Positions 46,051 through 55,238 are shown, numbered from the stretch's first letter. The stretch is DNA of 64,000 nt from an uncultured Paracoccus sp. (GCF_947487305.1 NZ_CANKWH010000002.1:248001-312000), one strand, 5' to 3'. Translations and numbers: made by a program. Notes: generated by a model from the sequence alone, not told the origin.

Positions 46051-47226
46051 TCATTCGGCGTCGAGGAAGGCCTTCAGCCGGTCGCTGGCCTGGGCGATGT
46101 TCAGCACCCCGTCCAGATGGCCGCGGGTGCCCTGCAATTCGACGATCTCGACCGGGGTGCCGTCGGACTTGATGATCCCGGCGGTCTCGCGCACGGCGTC
46201 ACCCGGGAAGACCAGATCCTCGTCGGTATGGATCAGCATCACCGGCACGTCGATCTTGAGCAGGCCCTTGTAAATCCCGTCCTCGGGATGGCCGGCGACG
46301 AATTGCTGGCAGGCGCGCACCAGGTAGAGGAAATGGTTGGCATCCGAGACACCGGCCCGCGCCGCGCCCGCCTTGTTCAGCGCATCGACCACGGCATAGT
46401 CATTGGCCCAGGCCTTGCCCGGATCGGCGCCCTCGGCCGCCCAGTTGCGCCCGAAGGTGCCATTGGTCCATTCCGCCGAATTGGCGTGCAGCGTCACCAC
46501 CTTCAGCGCATCGGCCAGCCCGGCATTCGGCGCTTCACCCTCGTAATAGTCGCCGCCGTTCCAGTTCGCATCGAGCTTGATGGGCGAGGCCCAGACATCC
46601 AGCCAGGCGATCAGGTCGGCATCGGCCCAGCCCGAGGCGATGACCGGGATCACCCGCTCCAGCAGGTCCGGATGACGCGCGGCCCATTCATAGCTTTGCA
46701 ATCCGCCCATCGAGGCGCCCATGACCGCGTGCCATTTCGGGATGCCCAGCTGATCCATCAGTCCCTTCTGCGTCTCGACGAAATCGCCGATGGTCAGGAT
46801 CGGAAAATCCATGCCCCAGGGCTTGCCGGTCGCCGGGTTCACCGAGGCCGGGCCGGTGGTGATGACATTCGGGTCATTGGCACCAAGGTTCACCGGGCTG
46901 TCTACCGAGACGACGAAATACTTGTCGGTATCGATCGCCTTGCCCGAGCCGATGATCGCGTCCCAATAGCCGGGTGCCGCATCGGTCTCGGCATATTTCC
47001 CCGCCGCATGGCTGTTGCCGCTGAAATAATGCGGAATCAGGATGGCATTGTCCCTGGCCGCGTTCAGCGTGCCATAGGTCTCGTAGCCCAAGGTCATCTC
47101 GGGGATGGTCGCGCCGCCATCGGTGGTGAAATCGTTCAGGGTGAAGGATTGCTTCTCGACGAGAGGTTCGTAGGCGAAGGCAGGGCCGGCGGCGATCAGC
47201 GCGGCGATAAGGGTGAAATGTCTCAT
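46051..47226 (-). CDS. Exported alpha/beta hydrolase of the homoserine O-acetyltransferase (MetX) fold
   Basis: The 391-residue protein has a signal peptide (HFTLIAALIAAGPAFA) and then a MetX-like domain: EMTLGYETYGTLNAARDNAI, FVVSVDSPVNLGAND, the nucleophile elbow VMGASMGGLQSYEWA near residue 170, and a catalytic His in TRGHLDG near the end. MetX acts in the cytoplasm, so an exported version is unlikely to make acetylhomoserine for methionine. Acyl transfer or ester hydrolysis in the periplasm is more likely. There is no clear Shine-Dalgarno; GGGATATTTGC lies just before the ATG. Confidence 0.82.
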   Translation of the reverse strand: MRHFTLIAALIAAGPAFAYEPLVEKQSFTLNDFTTDGGATIPEMTLGYETYGTLNAARDNAILIPHYFSGNSHAAGKYAETDAAPGYWDAIIGSGKAIDTDKYFVVSVDSPVNLGANDPNVITTGPASVNPATGKPWGMDFPILTIGDFVETQKGLMDQLGIPKWHAVMGASMGGLQSYEWAARHPDLLERVIPVIASGWADADLIAWLDVWASPIKLDANWNGGDYYEGEAPNAGLADALKVVTLHANSAEWTNGTFGRNWAAEGADPGKAWANDYAVVDALNKAGAARAGVSDANHFLYLVRACQQFVAGHPEDGIYKGLLKIDVPVMLIHTDEDLVFPGDAVRETAGIIKSDGTPVEIVELQGTRGHLDGVLNIAQASDRLKAFLDAE

Positions 47227-47300
47227 GCAAATATCCCGGTTGGTTTCCCTATCCCGGTATCGAACAGAGACCTTGAGGATTCGTAAAGGCGTAATTCAAC

Positions 47301-47726
47301 CTATGCGGTTTGCTTGCGGCGCACATACAACTCTAACCGGTGATGGACGATCTCATAGCCCATCTCGGCGGCAATCTCGGCCTGCAGGCGTTCGATCCGG
47401 TCATTGGTGAACTCGATCACCTGCCCGGTCTCGACGTCGATCATGTGGTCGTGGTGGCGCTGGTCTGCCGGTTCCCACCGCGCCGGCTCGCCCTGGAATT
47501 CCAGCTTCTCGATGACGCCCTGCGCCTGCAGCGTGGTCAGGGTGCGATAGACGGTCGCCAGCGACACCCCTGCCCCCGCCGCCTCGGCGCGGCGGTGGAG
47601 TTCCGTCGCATCGGGGTGATCGGCGCAATCGGCCAGCACGCTCAGCAGCAGCTTGCGTTGGCGGGTGATGCGGACGCCGGCATCGCGGAGCGCGGTTTCG
47701 AGTTGAAGGGCACGGGACTCGGTCAT
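47301..47726 (-). CDS. mur: Fur-family metal-responsive regulator, probably manganese (Mur)
   Basis: The 141-residue protein has the Fur winged helix (VRITRQRKLLLSVLADCADH, VSLATVYRTLTTLQAQGVIE) and the metal-binding segment RHHDHMIDVETGQVIEF. It lacks the CxxC zinc sites of typical E. coli-type Fur. Its divergent position from sitABCD and the inverted repeats in the shared gap point to a Mn-responsive Mur role, as described in rhizobia. Iron Fur or Zur remain possible. The ATG at 47726 (MTESRALQLE) is the family-like start. Confidence 0.85.
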   Translation of the reverse strand: MTESRALQLETALRDAGVRITRQRKLLLSVLADCADHPDATELHRRAEAAGAGVSLATVYRTLTTLQAQGVIEKLEFQGEPARWEPADQRHHDHMIDVETGQVIEFTNDRIERLQAEIAAEMGYEIVHHRLELYVRRKQTA

Positions 47727-47753
47727 GGGACTGTCATGCCCCAGCACGGCACC

Positions 47754-47812
47754 AGTTGCAACTAGCCAGTTGCGAACCAATCGCAACTGTTGACAGTTGA
47801 GAATCATTCGCA
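47754..47812. promoter_or_regulatory. Candidate operators in the mur-sitA gap
   Basis: Three sites are visible. AGTTGCAACT at 47754-47763 is a perfect palindrome. AGTTGCGA (47768-47775) and TCGCAACT (47781-47788) form a perfect 8-bp inverted repeat with 5-base spacer. TTGAGAATCATTCGCA at 47797-47812 resembles a Fur-type half site. The first two share the AGTTGC/GCAACT halves, like rhizobial Mn-responsive sequences. Confidence 0.5.
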
Positions 47813-47818
47813 GATACC
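47790..47818 (+). promoter_or_regulatory. Candidate sitA promoter
   Basis: A consensus TTGACA (47790-47795) and a weak GATACC (47813-47818) are 17 bases apart. The site overlaps the Fur-like sequence, so a bound repressor would block it. Transcription would start within a few bases of the sitA ATG at 47828. Confidence 0.45.
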
Positions 47819-47827
47819 GATGACATC

Positions 47828-48730
47828 ATGACCCCGAACCCGATCCGGACGCTCAGCCGCCTTGCCCTTGCCGCCCTCTTTCCGCTGCTGCTGGCCCAGC
47901 CTGCACTGGCCGAGCGGCTGAAGGTCGTCACCACCTTCACCATCATCGCCGACATGGCCCGCAACGTGGCGGGCGATGCGGCGGATGTGGAATCGATCAC
48001 CCGGCCCGGTGCCGATATCCACGCCTACCAACCGACGGCGGGCGACATGATCCGGGCTTCGGATGCCGGACTGATCCTTGCCAACGGGATGAATCTCGAG
48101 GCGTGGTTCCAGCAGTTCATCGACAAGCTGGGCGATGTGCCGGTGGCGGTGGTCAGCGAGGGGGTCGAGCCCATCGCCATCCGCGGCGGCGATTATGACG
48201 GCAAGCCCAATCCCCATGCCTGGATGTCGCTCTCGAGCGCGCTGATCTATGTGGACAACATCGCCGCCGCGCTGGAAAAGGCCGACCCGCAGAACGCCGC
48301 GACCTACCGGCAGAATGCCGCGGACTACAAGGCGCAGATCGAGGCCGCGCTTGGCCCGCTGCGCGAGGCCGCCCATGCCCTGCCCGAAAACCGCCGCTGG
48401 CTGGTCAGTTCCGAGGGGGCCTTTTCCTACCTGACCCGCGATTGCGGGCTGAACGAGCTGTTTCTCTGGCCGATCAATTCCGACGGCCAGGGCACGCCGC
48501 AGCAGGTGCGCCGGGTGATTGACACGGTGCGGGCGGAAAAGATCCCGGTGGTCTTTTCCGAATCCACCGTCTCGAACCGCCCCGCCCGCGCCATCGCCGC
48601 CGAGACCGGGGCGCGCTATGGCGGGCAGCTTTACGTCGACAGCCTGTCCGAAGCCGATGGCCCGGTGCCGACCTATCTGGACCTCTTGAAAGTCACCAGC
48701 GAAACCATTCTGACCGAGTTGCAGAAATGA
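47828..48730 (+). CDS. sitA: Manganese/iron ABC transporter substrate-binding protein
   Basis: The 300-residue periplasmic protein has a signal peptide ending QPALA and the cluster A-I fold: [20 protein letters not shown], metal ligands His in [10 protein letters not shown] and His in KPNPHAWMS, Glu in VVFSESTVS and Asp in [10 protein letters not shown]. The His-His-Glu-Asp set and the lack of a His-rich loop fit Mn (or Fe) better than Zn. No Shine-Dalgarno is visible, and the promoter lies so close that the mRNA may be leaderless. Its 3' end overlaps sitB by four bases. Confidence 0.93.
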   Translation: MTPNPIRTLSRLALAALFPLLLAQPALAERLKVVTTFTIIADMARNVAGDAADVESITRPGADIHAYQPTAGDMIRASDAGLILANGMNLEAWFQQFIDKLGDVPVAVVSEGVEPIAIRGGDYDGKPNPHAWMSLSSALIYVDNIAAALEKADPQNAATYRQNAADYKAQIEAALGPLREAAHALPENRRWLVSSEGAFSYLTRDCGLNELFLWPINSDGQGTPQQVRRVIDTVRAEKIPVVFSESTVSNRPARAIAAETGARYGGQLYVDSLSEADGPVPTYLDLLKVTSETILTELQK

Positions 48731-49575
48731 CCGATGGCATCACCGTCTCTGACCTGACCGTCACCTACCGCAACGGCCATACGGCTTTGCGCGAAGCCAG
48801 CCTGACCGTGCCGGAAGGCTCGATCACCGCGCTGGTGGGGGTGAACGGCGCGGGGAAATCGACGCTTTTCAAGGCGCTGATGGGTTTCATACCTGCCGCG
48901 CAGGGCAAGATTACCGTCTTGGGCGGCAGCGTTGCCGAGGCATTGGCGAAAAACCTGATCGCCTATGTGCCGCAGGCCGAAGAGGTCGACTGGACCTTCC
49001 CGGTCCTCGTCGAGGATGTGGTGATGATGGGTCGCTATGGCCATATGGGCTTCCTGCGCCGCCCGCGCGCCGTGGACAAACAGGCCGTCACGGAGGCCCT
49101 TGCCCGCGTCGGCATGGCCGAGTTCCGCCAGCGCCAGATCGGCGAGCTGTCGGGCGGCCAGAAAAAGCGCGTCTTCCTTGCCCGGGCCTTGGCACAGGAG
49201 GGCCGGGTGATCCTGCTGGACGAGCCCTTCACCGGTGTCGATGTGAAGACCGAGGAGGCGATCATCACGCTGCTGCGCGAGATGCGGGCCGAGGGGCGGG
49301 TGATCCTCGTCTCGACCCATGACCTCGGATCGGTGCCCGAATATTGCGACCGGGTGGTGCTGGTCAAAGGCACGGTTCTGGCCTCGGGGCCGGTCGCCAC
49401 CACCTTCACGCCCGAGAACCTGAAACGCGCCTTCGGCGGCGTGCTGCGCCATTTCGTCCTTGGCGGCGCGGCGCTGCATGACGATCCCGATGCCCGCGCC
49501 GTCGATGTCTTCAGCGACGACGAACGCCCGCTGATCTTCTATGACCAGCAGGCCCGCACCAAGGACAGCGCATGA
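48727..49575 (+). CDS. sitB: Manganese ABC transporter ATP-binding protein
   Basis: The 282-residue ATPase has the Walker A motif [14 protein letters not shown], the signature [15 protein letters not shown], Walker [14 protein letters not shown] and the His switch VSTHDLGS. The C-terminal 60 residues ([20 protein letters not shown]) are typical of SitB/MntB-type transporters. It energises uptake with SitC and SitD. The ATG overlaps the sitA stop (ATGA). A 109-base gap with two repeat-like elements separates it from sitC. Confidence 0.94.
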   Translation: MTDGITVSDLTVTYRNGHTALREASLTVPEGSITALVGVNGAGKSTLFKALMGFIPAAQGKITVLGGSVAEALAKNLIAYVPQAEEVDWTFPVLVEDVVMMGRYGHMGFLRRPRAVDKQAVTEALARVGMAEFRQRQIGELSGGQKKRVFLARALAQEGRVILLDEPFTGVDVKTEEAIITLLREMRAEGRVILVSTHDLGSVPEYCDRVVLVKGTVLASGPVATTFTPENLKRAFGGVLRHFVLGGAALHDDPDARAVDVFSDDERPLIFYDQQARTKDSA

Positions 49576-49585
49576 TGCAGCCCGC

Positions 49586-49607
49586 TTCTTCTTCACCGAA
49601 ATATCCC
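49586..49607 (-). repeat. Short intergenic repeat, GGGATATTT...GAAGAAGAA type, copy 2
   Basis: Read on the minus strand this is GGGATATTTCGGTGAAGAAGAA, 19 of 22 positions the same as the copy at 9991. It is followed on the plus strand by a G-run and a hairpin (CGCCATCGGT-CCGAGA-ACCGATTGGCG, 49629-49655). Together they fill the gap between sitB and sitC. Confidence 0.6.
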
Positions 49608-49684
49608 ACGGGGGGTCGACAATCGGGGCGCCATCGGTCCGAGAACCGATTGGCGACGGGGTGTGAAACCCCCGCAGGGCACCC

Positions 49685-50548
49685 ATGATCGAGACCCTGC
49701 TGATCCCCTTCCAATACGGCTTCATGTCCAATGCCATCTGGGTCGCGGCGCTGGTCGGGGGCGTCTGCGCGTTCCTCTCGGCCTACCTGATGCTGAAGGG
49801 CTGGAGCCTCATCGGCGACGCGCTCAGCCATTCCATCGTGCCGGGTGTGGCCGGGGCCTATATGCTGGGGCTGCCCTTTGCCATCGGGGCCTTCCTGTCG
49901 GGCGGGCTGGCGGCGCTGGCCATGCTGTTCCTGAACACTCGCACCGGCCTGCGCGAGGATGCGATCATCGGGCTGATCTTCACCAGCTTCTTCGGGCTGG
50001 GGCTGTTCATGGTCTCGCTTAACCCCATGGCCGTCGACATCCAGAGCATCACCATGGGCAATATCCTCGCCATCCCGCCCGAGGATGTGCTGCAACTGGC
50101 GATCATCGGCTTTGTTTCGCTGGCGATCCTGCTGATGAAATGGCGCGATCTTCTGGCGGTGTTCTTCGACGAGACCCATGCCCGCACCATCGGGCTGAAC
50201 CCGACCCGGCTGCGCGTCCTGTTCTTCACCCTGCTCTCGGCCTGCACGGTGGCGGCGATGCAGACGGTGGGGGCGTTTCTGGTCGTCGCCATGGTGGTGA
50301 CGCCCGGCGCCACCGCCTACCTGCTGACCGACCGCTTTCCGCGCCTGATCGCGCTGTCGGTCTTCATCGGCGCCTTCACCTCGGGCTTCGGGGCCTATCT
50401 GTCCTTCTTCCTCGACGGCGCGACCGGCGGGATCATCGTGCTGCTGCAGACGCTCATCTTCCTCGCCGCCTTCATCTTCGCCCCGACCCACGGGATGCTG
50501 GCCGCCCGCCGCCGGGCACGGCGGGCCTTGCGCGAGGTCGCGCCATGA
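49685..50548 (+). CDS. sitC: Manganese ABC transporter permease
   Basis: The 287-residue integral membrane protein has about eight hydrophobic segments and the ABC-3 family marks: LMLKGWSLIGDALSHSIVPG near residue 40 and FFDETHARTIGLNP near residue 160. It forms the membrane channel with SitD. Its stop overlaps the sitD ATG. The ribosome binding site (GCAGGG) is weak. Confidence 0.93.
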   Translation: MIETLLIPFQYGFMSNAIWVAALVGGVCAFLSAYLMLKGWSLIGDALSHSIVPGVAGAYMLGLPFAIGAFLSGGLAALAMLFLNTRTGLREDAIIGLIFTSFFGLGLFMVSLNPMAVDIQSITMGNILAIPPEDVLQLAIIGFVSLAILLMKWRDLLAVFFDETHARTIGLNPTRLRVLFFTLLSACTVAAMQTVGAFLVVAMVVTPGATAYLLTDRFPRLIALSVFIGAFTSGFGAYLSFFLDGATGGIIVLLQTLIFLAAFIFAPTHGMLAARRRARRALREVAP

Positions 50549-51378
50549 TCCTTCTCGCCCCGCTCGATTACGGCTTCATGCGCGAGGCCTTCGTCATCGC
50601 CGCGATCATCTCGATCCCCTCGGCGCTGCTCTCGTGCTTCCTGGTCCTCAAGGGCTGGAGCCTGATGGGCGACGCGATCAGCCATGCGGTGCTGCCGGGC
50701 GTGGTTCTGGCGCATCTGCTGGGTTGGCCGCTGGTCATCGGCGCCTTCGCGGCCGGCATGGGTTGCGCGCTGGCGGCGGGCTTCCTGCAGGAGAACAGCC
50801 GGGTCAAGCAGGACACCATCCTTGGCGTGGTCATGTCGGGCATGTTCGCCGGCGGAATCGTCCTCTATGTCGCCACCGGCCCGGCGACCGACCTGTTCCA
50901 TATCCTCTTCGGCAATATCTTTGGCGTCTCGCAGGAGCAGATCCTGCGCACCGCGCTGATCGCCCTGCTGGTCAGCGGCGGCATCCTGATGAACTGGCGG
51001 GCGCTGACGCTGTTCAGCTTCGACCAGGTGCAGGCCCGGGTGATCGGGCTGCCGGTCCGCTGGCTGCACTACGGGCTCTTGGCGGCGATCTCGCTGACGG
51101 TGGTTGCCATGCTGACGGCGGTGGGGATCATTTTGGCCGTGGGTCTTCTGATCGCGCCGGGGGCGATCGCCTTCCTGGTCACGCGGCGGATGCAAGCCAT
51201 GCTGGCGGTGGCCTCGGCGGTCTCGCTGATCTCCTGCCTTGCCGGGGTCTGGCTCAGCTTCTGGATCGACAGTGCGCCTGCGCCGACCATCGTTCTGGTG
51301 CTGACCGGCTTCTTCGTCGCGGCCTTCGTCTGGCGGCAGCTCCGCACTCGCCGCGCCACCGCCGGGCAGCCGGCTTAA
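50545..51378 (+). CDS. sitD: Manganese ABC transporter permease, second subunit
   Basis: The 277-residue protein is a paralogue of SitC with LVLKGWSLMGDAISHAVLPG near residue 28 and about eight membrane segments. FSFDQVQARVIGLPVRWL corresponds to the EAA-like coupling loop. It ends four bases into the convergent amidohydrolase gene. The two permeases with SitA and SitB make a complete four-gene importer. Confidence 0.93.
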   Translation: MILLAPLDYGFMREAFVIAAIISIPSALLSCFLVLKGWSLMGDAISHAVLPGVVLAHLLGWPLVIGAFAAGMGCALAAGFLQENSRVKQDTILGVVMSGMFAGGIVLYVATGPATDLFHILFGNIFGVSQEQILRTALIALLVSGGILMNWRALTLFSFDQVQARVIGLPVRWLHYGLLAAISLTVVAMLTAVGIILAVGLLIAPGAIAFLVTRRMQAMLAVASAVSLISCLAGVWLSFWIDSAPAPTIVLVLTGFFVAAFVWRQLRTRRATAGQPA

Positions 51379-53072
51379 CCCGCGTCAAACAGCGCGCGCC
51401 AGGCCGGGTTCCCGCCGTGATGCGCCGCGAGTCGGCGGAACTGCGCGCCCTCGGGCCGGTCGAGACCAAGCCAGCTTAGCGCATTGCCACCCATGATGCG
51501 CTGCTGTGCGGCCTTGTCGGGGGTCAGCCTGCCAACGAAATCGCGCATCATCCGGTGATAGTCCGGGTGATCCGGCTCGCGCGCGATCATGTGCCAGTCG
51601 CTGCCATAAAGCATCCGCTCGCCCGCCAGCGGATAGGTCGCCAGGAAGGCCTGCGTCATCGCCAGCGGCCCGCCCGGCGCGCTGTCCACATCCCGCGCGG
51701 CCTCGTCCCAATATCCGGTATCGAAATAGAGGTTCCGGTCCTCGGTCATCATCTGCCCCAGCCGCACCTGCCAATTTGCCTCCTGATGGCGATTGAATCC
51801 GCCGAAATGCGCAAGGTTCACCCGCAGATCGGGATGGTCCCGCAGCACCGGCGCCCATAGCCAGGGGGCGGAATAATCCTTGGTCCCCGGCCCCGCCCCC
51901 ATGCTGTGCGAGGCATGGGTGGCGATCGGCACGTCATTCTCCGCGCACCAGCGGTAAAGCGCCCCAAGCGCCCGGTCCAGCGCGGCGCGGGGCGGCGGGT
52001 TCCGGGCGATGTCGGGGCGGGCATGGGCAAAGCTGATGGCACTGTTGTCATCGGGGCGAAAGCCCATCGGCGGATAGAGCTTGACCCCGGCAAAGCCCTG
52101 CTCGGTGATGGCGCGCTGCACTCCTTCCAGCACGGATGCGCCCTCCAGCGCCGCACGCAGCGGACAGAAGGGCACGAAATTGAGCACCAGCACACGGGCC
52201 TCGCGCTGGCTCAGCCGCGCGGCCAGATCGACCTGCTGGGCCATCGGGCTGACGCTCTGCGGTTCGGTCGCATTGAGCCACAGCGCCATGTCGACCAGAT
52301 GGTTGCAGAAGATCCGCGCCTCGGTCGGCCGGCCATAAAGCCGCGCGGCCTGATCCCGGATCACCACACGGTCGCGCGTCATCAGCATGGCCCATTGCAG
52401 CGTGTTCGACAGACTGAGGCTGGAGGCCGTGGCGCTGCGGCGGTCGGGGTTCAGCAGACCCGGCGCCAGTTGCTGCCCGGTGCTCGGCACGGCGCGGCGG
52501 GCGGCGATGATAGGTTGATCTCCGGCTGCCATCCCCGCCGCCGCCTCCCCGACCGGCACGCCCGCCGCATCCGACAGCGCCGACAGGAGTTGCTGGTCGG
52601 GTTCCGGCAACAGCACCGCCGCCGCCTCGCCGGATGCGGCGCTTCGCATCGCCCGGCTGGCGGCTAGCTGCGTCTCGGCCCGGGCCTGCGCCGCGCCGAA
52701 ATAGCCGTCGATGGCGCGGGCCAGCCGCGCCTCGTCCTGGGCCGGGTCGATCCGGGGCAGCGGTGCCTGGCCCAGATCCGCCAGTTCCGCCGCCGCATCG
52801 CGGGTGCCCTGCAGCAGGAAGGTTACGATCATCTCGGCGAAGGGACCGATCACGGCGACCGGGAACGTGCTGCCAAGATCGGGCAGGATCACCTGCCGCA
52901 GAAAGCCTAGCGCCGGCACGTCGCGGCCATTGAAGAGGTGCATATGGGCGTCGATGGCGCCCGCACCCAGATCGGCCTGCCGCCCCGGACGGGCAAGGCC
53001 CGAACCGCAGCCGGACAGTGCGAGGACACCCGAGGAAAGGGCGGTGGCGGTGAACAAGCGGCGACTGATCAT
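51375..53072 (-). CDS. Amidohydrolase-family lipoprotein
   Basis: The 565-residue protein begins MISRRLFTATALSSGVLALS and has a lipobox LSGC; an Arg-Arg pair also suggests Tat export. The TIM-barrel metal sites are AIDAHMHLFNG, GVKLYPPMGF, ATHASHSMG, LAHFGG and YGSDWH. This is the amidohydrolase 2 (ACMSD-like) type, but it is longer than usual, with an Ala-rich insert around residues 130-200. The substrate is unknown. The GMC oxidoreductase gene ends 41 bases upstream on the same strand. Confidence 0.83.
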   Translation of the reverse strand: MISRRLFTATALSSGVLALSGCGSGLARPGRQADLGAGAIDAHMHLFNGRDVPALGFLRQVILPDLGSTFPVAVIGPFAEMIVTFLLQGTRDAAAELADLGQAPLPRIDPAQDEARLARAIDGYFGAAQARAETQLAASRAMRSAASGEAAAVLLPEPDQQLLSALSDAAGVPVGEAAAGMAAGDQPIIAARRAVPSTGQQLAPGLLNPDRRSATASSLSLSNTLQWAMLMTRDRVVIRDQAARLYGRPTEARIFCNHLVDMALWLNATEPQSVSPMAQQVDLAARLSQREARVLVLNFVPFCPLRAALEGASVLEGVQRAITEQGFAGVKLYPPMGFRPDDNSAISFAHARPDIARNPPPRAALDRALGALYRWCAENDVPIATHASHSMGAGPGTKDYSAPWLWAPVLRDHPDLRVNLAHFGGFNRHQEANWQVRLGQMMTEDRNLYFDTGYWDEAARDVDSAPGGPLAMTQAFLATYPLAGERMLYGSDWHMIAREPDHPDYHRMMRDFVGRLTPDKAAQQRIMGGNALSWLGLDRPEGAQFRRLAAHHGGNPAWRALFDAG

Positions 53073-53113
53073 GGCACATCTCGGCTGACACTTCCGCGCC
53101 AGCCTAGCATGGC

Positions 53114-54733
53114 TCACGCGCCGGTTGCATCCCGCAGGATCATCGCCGCCGCCTTTTCGGCGATCATCGTCACCGGGGCGTGGGTATTTCCCGAGGGGAT
53201 CATCGGCATGATCCCGGCATCGGCAATGCGCAGCCCCGCCAGCCCGCGCAGCCGCAACTCGGGATCGACCACGGCCATGGCGTCCGTGCCCATGCGCGTG
53301 GTGCCGACCGGGTGGAAGATCGTCGTGCCGATTGCGCCCGCCGCCTGTTCCAGTTCGGCCTCGCTTTGCAGGCTCGCCCCCGGCAGGGTTTCGACCGGCG
53401 CGAATTCGGCCATGCGCCGCGTCGCCATCAGCCGCCTTGCGTGACGGATGCTCTCCACCGCCACCTCGCGGTCGCCTTGGGTCGAGAGGTAATTCGGCGC
53501 AATGGCCGGGGCCTCGCCGGGGGTGGCGCCGCGGACATGGCTGGTGCCCCGGCTTTCGGGGCGCAGGTTGCAGACCGAGACGGTGAGGCCGGGATAGGGG
53601 TGCAGCGGCTCGCCGAACTTGTCCAGGGACAGCGGCTGGACGTGGTATTCGATATTGGCCGTCGCGAAACGGTCCGAGGAGCGCGCGAAGATCCCCAGTT
53701 GCGAGGGCGCCATCGCCATCGGGCCAGACCGCCGCAGCGCATATTCCAGCGCAATCCCGGCCTTGCCCCAGAGGCTCGCCGCCCGGTCGTTCAGGGTCCG
53801 CGCGCCCGTGATGCGGAAGACGCTGCGCAATTGCAGATGGTCCTGCAGGTTCGCGCCAACGCCCGGCAGGTCCAAGACCACCGGGATCCCGAGCGAGGCC
53901 AGATGCGCCCCCTGCCCGATCCCCGACCATTCGAGCAGCGCCGGCGAATTGATCGCCCCCGCCGCCAGCACCACCTCGCCCCCTGCGCGCGCCAGATGCC
54001 GCTGCCCGCCCTTCTGGAAGATGACGCCGGTGATCCGGCCCTCCTCGATCACCAGCCGTTCCGCCTCGGCCCCGGTCTCGATGCGCAGATTCGCCCTTCC
54101 CCGCGCCGGGTCCAGAAAGGCCTTGCGCGCGTTCCAGCGGATGCCGCGCCGCTGGTTCACCGGGAAGTAACCCACGCCCTCATTGTCGCCGGCGTTGAAA
54201 TCCGCGCAGACCGGCAGGCCCATCTCCTGCGCCGCCTCGGAAACCGCATCGAGGATCGGCCAGCTCAGCCGCTGCTGTTCCACCCGCAACTCGCCCTCGG
54301 TGCCATGCAGGTCGCTGGCCTCGCCGTAATGGCGTTCCGAGCGGCGGAAGAAGGGCAGCACGTCCTCCCAGCCCCAGCCCGGATTGCCCGCCTGCCGCCA
54401 GCCATCGTAATCGGCCGCCTGCCCGCGCATGTAGATCATGCCGTTGATCGAGGAACAGCCGCCCAGCACCCGCCCGCGCGGATAGTTCAGCGCCCGCCCG
54501 TTCAGCCCCGGCTCGGGTTCCGTCTTGTAGCACCAGTCCACCGCCGGGTTGCCCATCGAGTAGAGATAGCCCACCGGCACATGCACCCAGAAGCGGTTGT
54601 CGCTGCCGCCGGCTTCCAGCAGCAAGACCCGGTGGCGCGGATCGGCGCTGAGGCGGTTGGCCAGCACGCAGCCGGCACTACCCGCGCCGACGATGACGAA
54701 ATCATAGGTTCCGAAGTCGCGTGTCTCATCCAT
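53114..54733 (-). CDS. GMC-family oxidoreductase (choline/alcohol dehydrogenase-like)
   Basis: The 539-residue FAD enzyme has the N-terminal GAGSAGCVLANRLSADP, the GMC signatures GRVLGGCSSINGMIYMRG and GAINSPALLEWSGIG, and the catalytic pair in IFHPVGTTRMG and GNTHAPVTMIAE. It is the BetA/AlkJ type and oxidises an alcohol to an aldehyde. betB and betI are not nearby, so choline is not a safe call. The next gene downstream is the amidohydrolase, and the two may be co-transcribed. Confidence 0.92.
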   Translation of the reverse strand: MDETRDFGTYDFVIVGAGSAGCVLANRLSADPRHRVLLLEAGGSDNRFWVHVPVGYLYSMGNPAVDWCYKTEPEPGLNGRALNYPRGRVLGGCSSINGMIYMRGQAADYDGWRQAGNPGWGWEDVLPFFRRSERHYGEASDLHGTEGELRVEQQRLSWPILDAVSEAAQEMGLPVCADFNAGDNEGVGYFPVNQRRGIRWNARKAFLDPARGRANLRIETGAEAERLVIEEGRITGVIFQKGGQRHLARAGGEVVLAAGAINSPALLEWSGIGQGAHLASLGIPVVLDLPGVGANLQDHLQLRSVFRITGARTLNDRAASLWGKAGIALEYALRRSGPMAMAPSQLGIFARSSDRFATANIEYHVQPLSLDKFGEPLHPYPGLTVSVCNLRPESRGTSHVRGATPGEAPAIAPNYLSTQGDREVAVESIRHARRLMATRRMAEFAPVETLPGASLQSEAELEQAAGAIGTTIFHPVGTTRMGTDAMAVVDPELRLRGLAGLRIADAGIMPMIPSGNTHAPVTMIAEKAAAMILRDATGA

Positions 54734-54953
54734 GAGGGGACGCTAGCGCGCGGGTTTTCGCCGCGCAACCGCCCCCGTTCCTGGCCCCGCTCATGAAGAT
54801 CATGCAAAGGTTTCACGCCCCCGCTTGTTGCACCGGCGCATCTCTGGCGTCACAAGCGAAGGGCGGTGTCGCAAATGGCCCGCATCATGGTCGCAAGCGG
54901 TGGATCAGCCCCGCCGCGCGCGCCCTATTGAGGCCGGTAAGGAGGATCCCCGC

Positions 54954-55238
54954 ATGTCCGGACTGACGCTTGTCTATTGGCGCGACATTCCTGCCCAGGT
55001 GACGATGGGCAAGGGCCGCAATGCGACCCGTATCGTGCTGAACGAGCGTTTCGAACAGGCCATCGACCGCGCCGCGATGAAGGCCGGTCTGGCGGGAACC
55101 GACGATTACCTGAACCAATGGCGCCGCGCGCCGGCGGAGGGGGATGACCCGCAGGCCGAAGCCACCCGGCTCGAGGCCGAATACGACAAGGACCGTCTGA
55201 AGGCATTGATCGCCAATGACGGCTGGAACCCGGTTTAA
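54954..55238 (+). CDS. Virulence-factor family (Virulence_fact) small protein
   Basis: The 94-residue protein has LVYWRDIPAQVTMGKGRNAT and then a basic/acidic stretch with FEQAIDRAAMKAGLAGTDDYL. This is the Virulence_fact domain (PF13769 as I recall), whose function is unknown despite the name. It heads an operon with a MetF-like reductase and a methyltetrahydrofolate methyltransferase, so a role in corrinoid methyl transfer is plausible. GGAGG lies upstream of the ATG. Confidence 0.8.
   Translation: MSGLTLVYWRDIPAQVTMGKGRNATRIVLNERFEQAIDRAAMKAGLAGTDDYLNQWRRAPAEGDDPQAEATRLEAEYDKDRLKALIANDGWNPV

Noticed and set aside
47301..51378. Zinc uptake (znuABC with zur) assignment
   Set aside because: There are two permeases, the binding protein lacks a His-rich loop, and its ligand set (His, His, Glu, Asp) fits Mn/Fe better.
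53114..54733. Choline dehydrogenase betA assignment
   Set aside because: No betB, betI or transporter is adjacent, and the GMC signatures do not separate choline from other alcohols.
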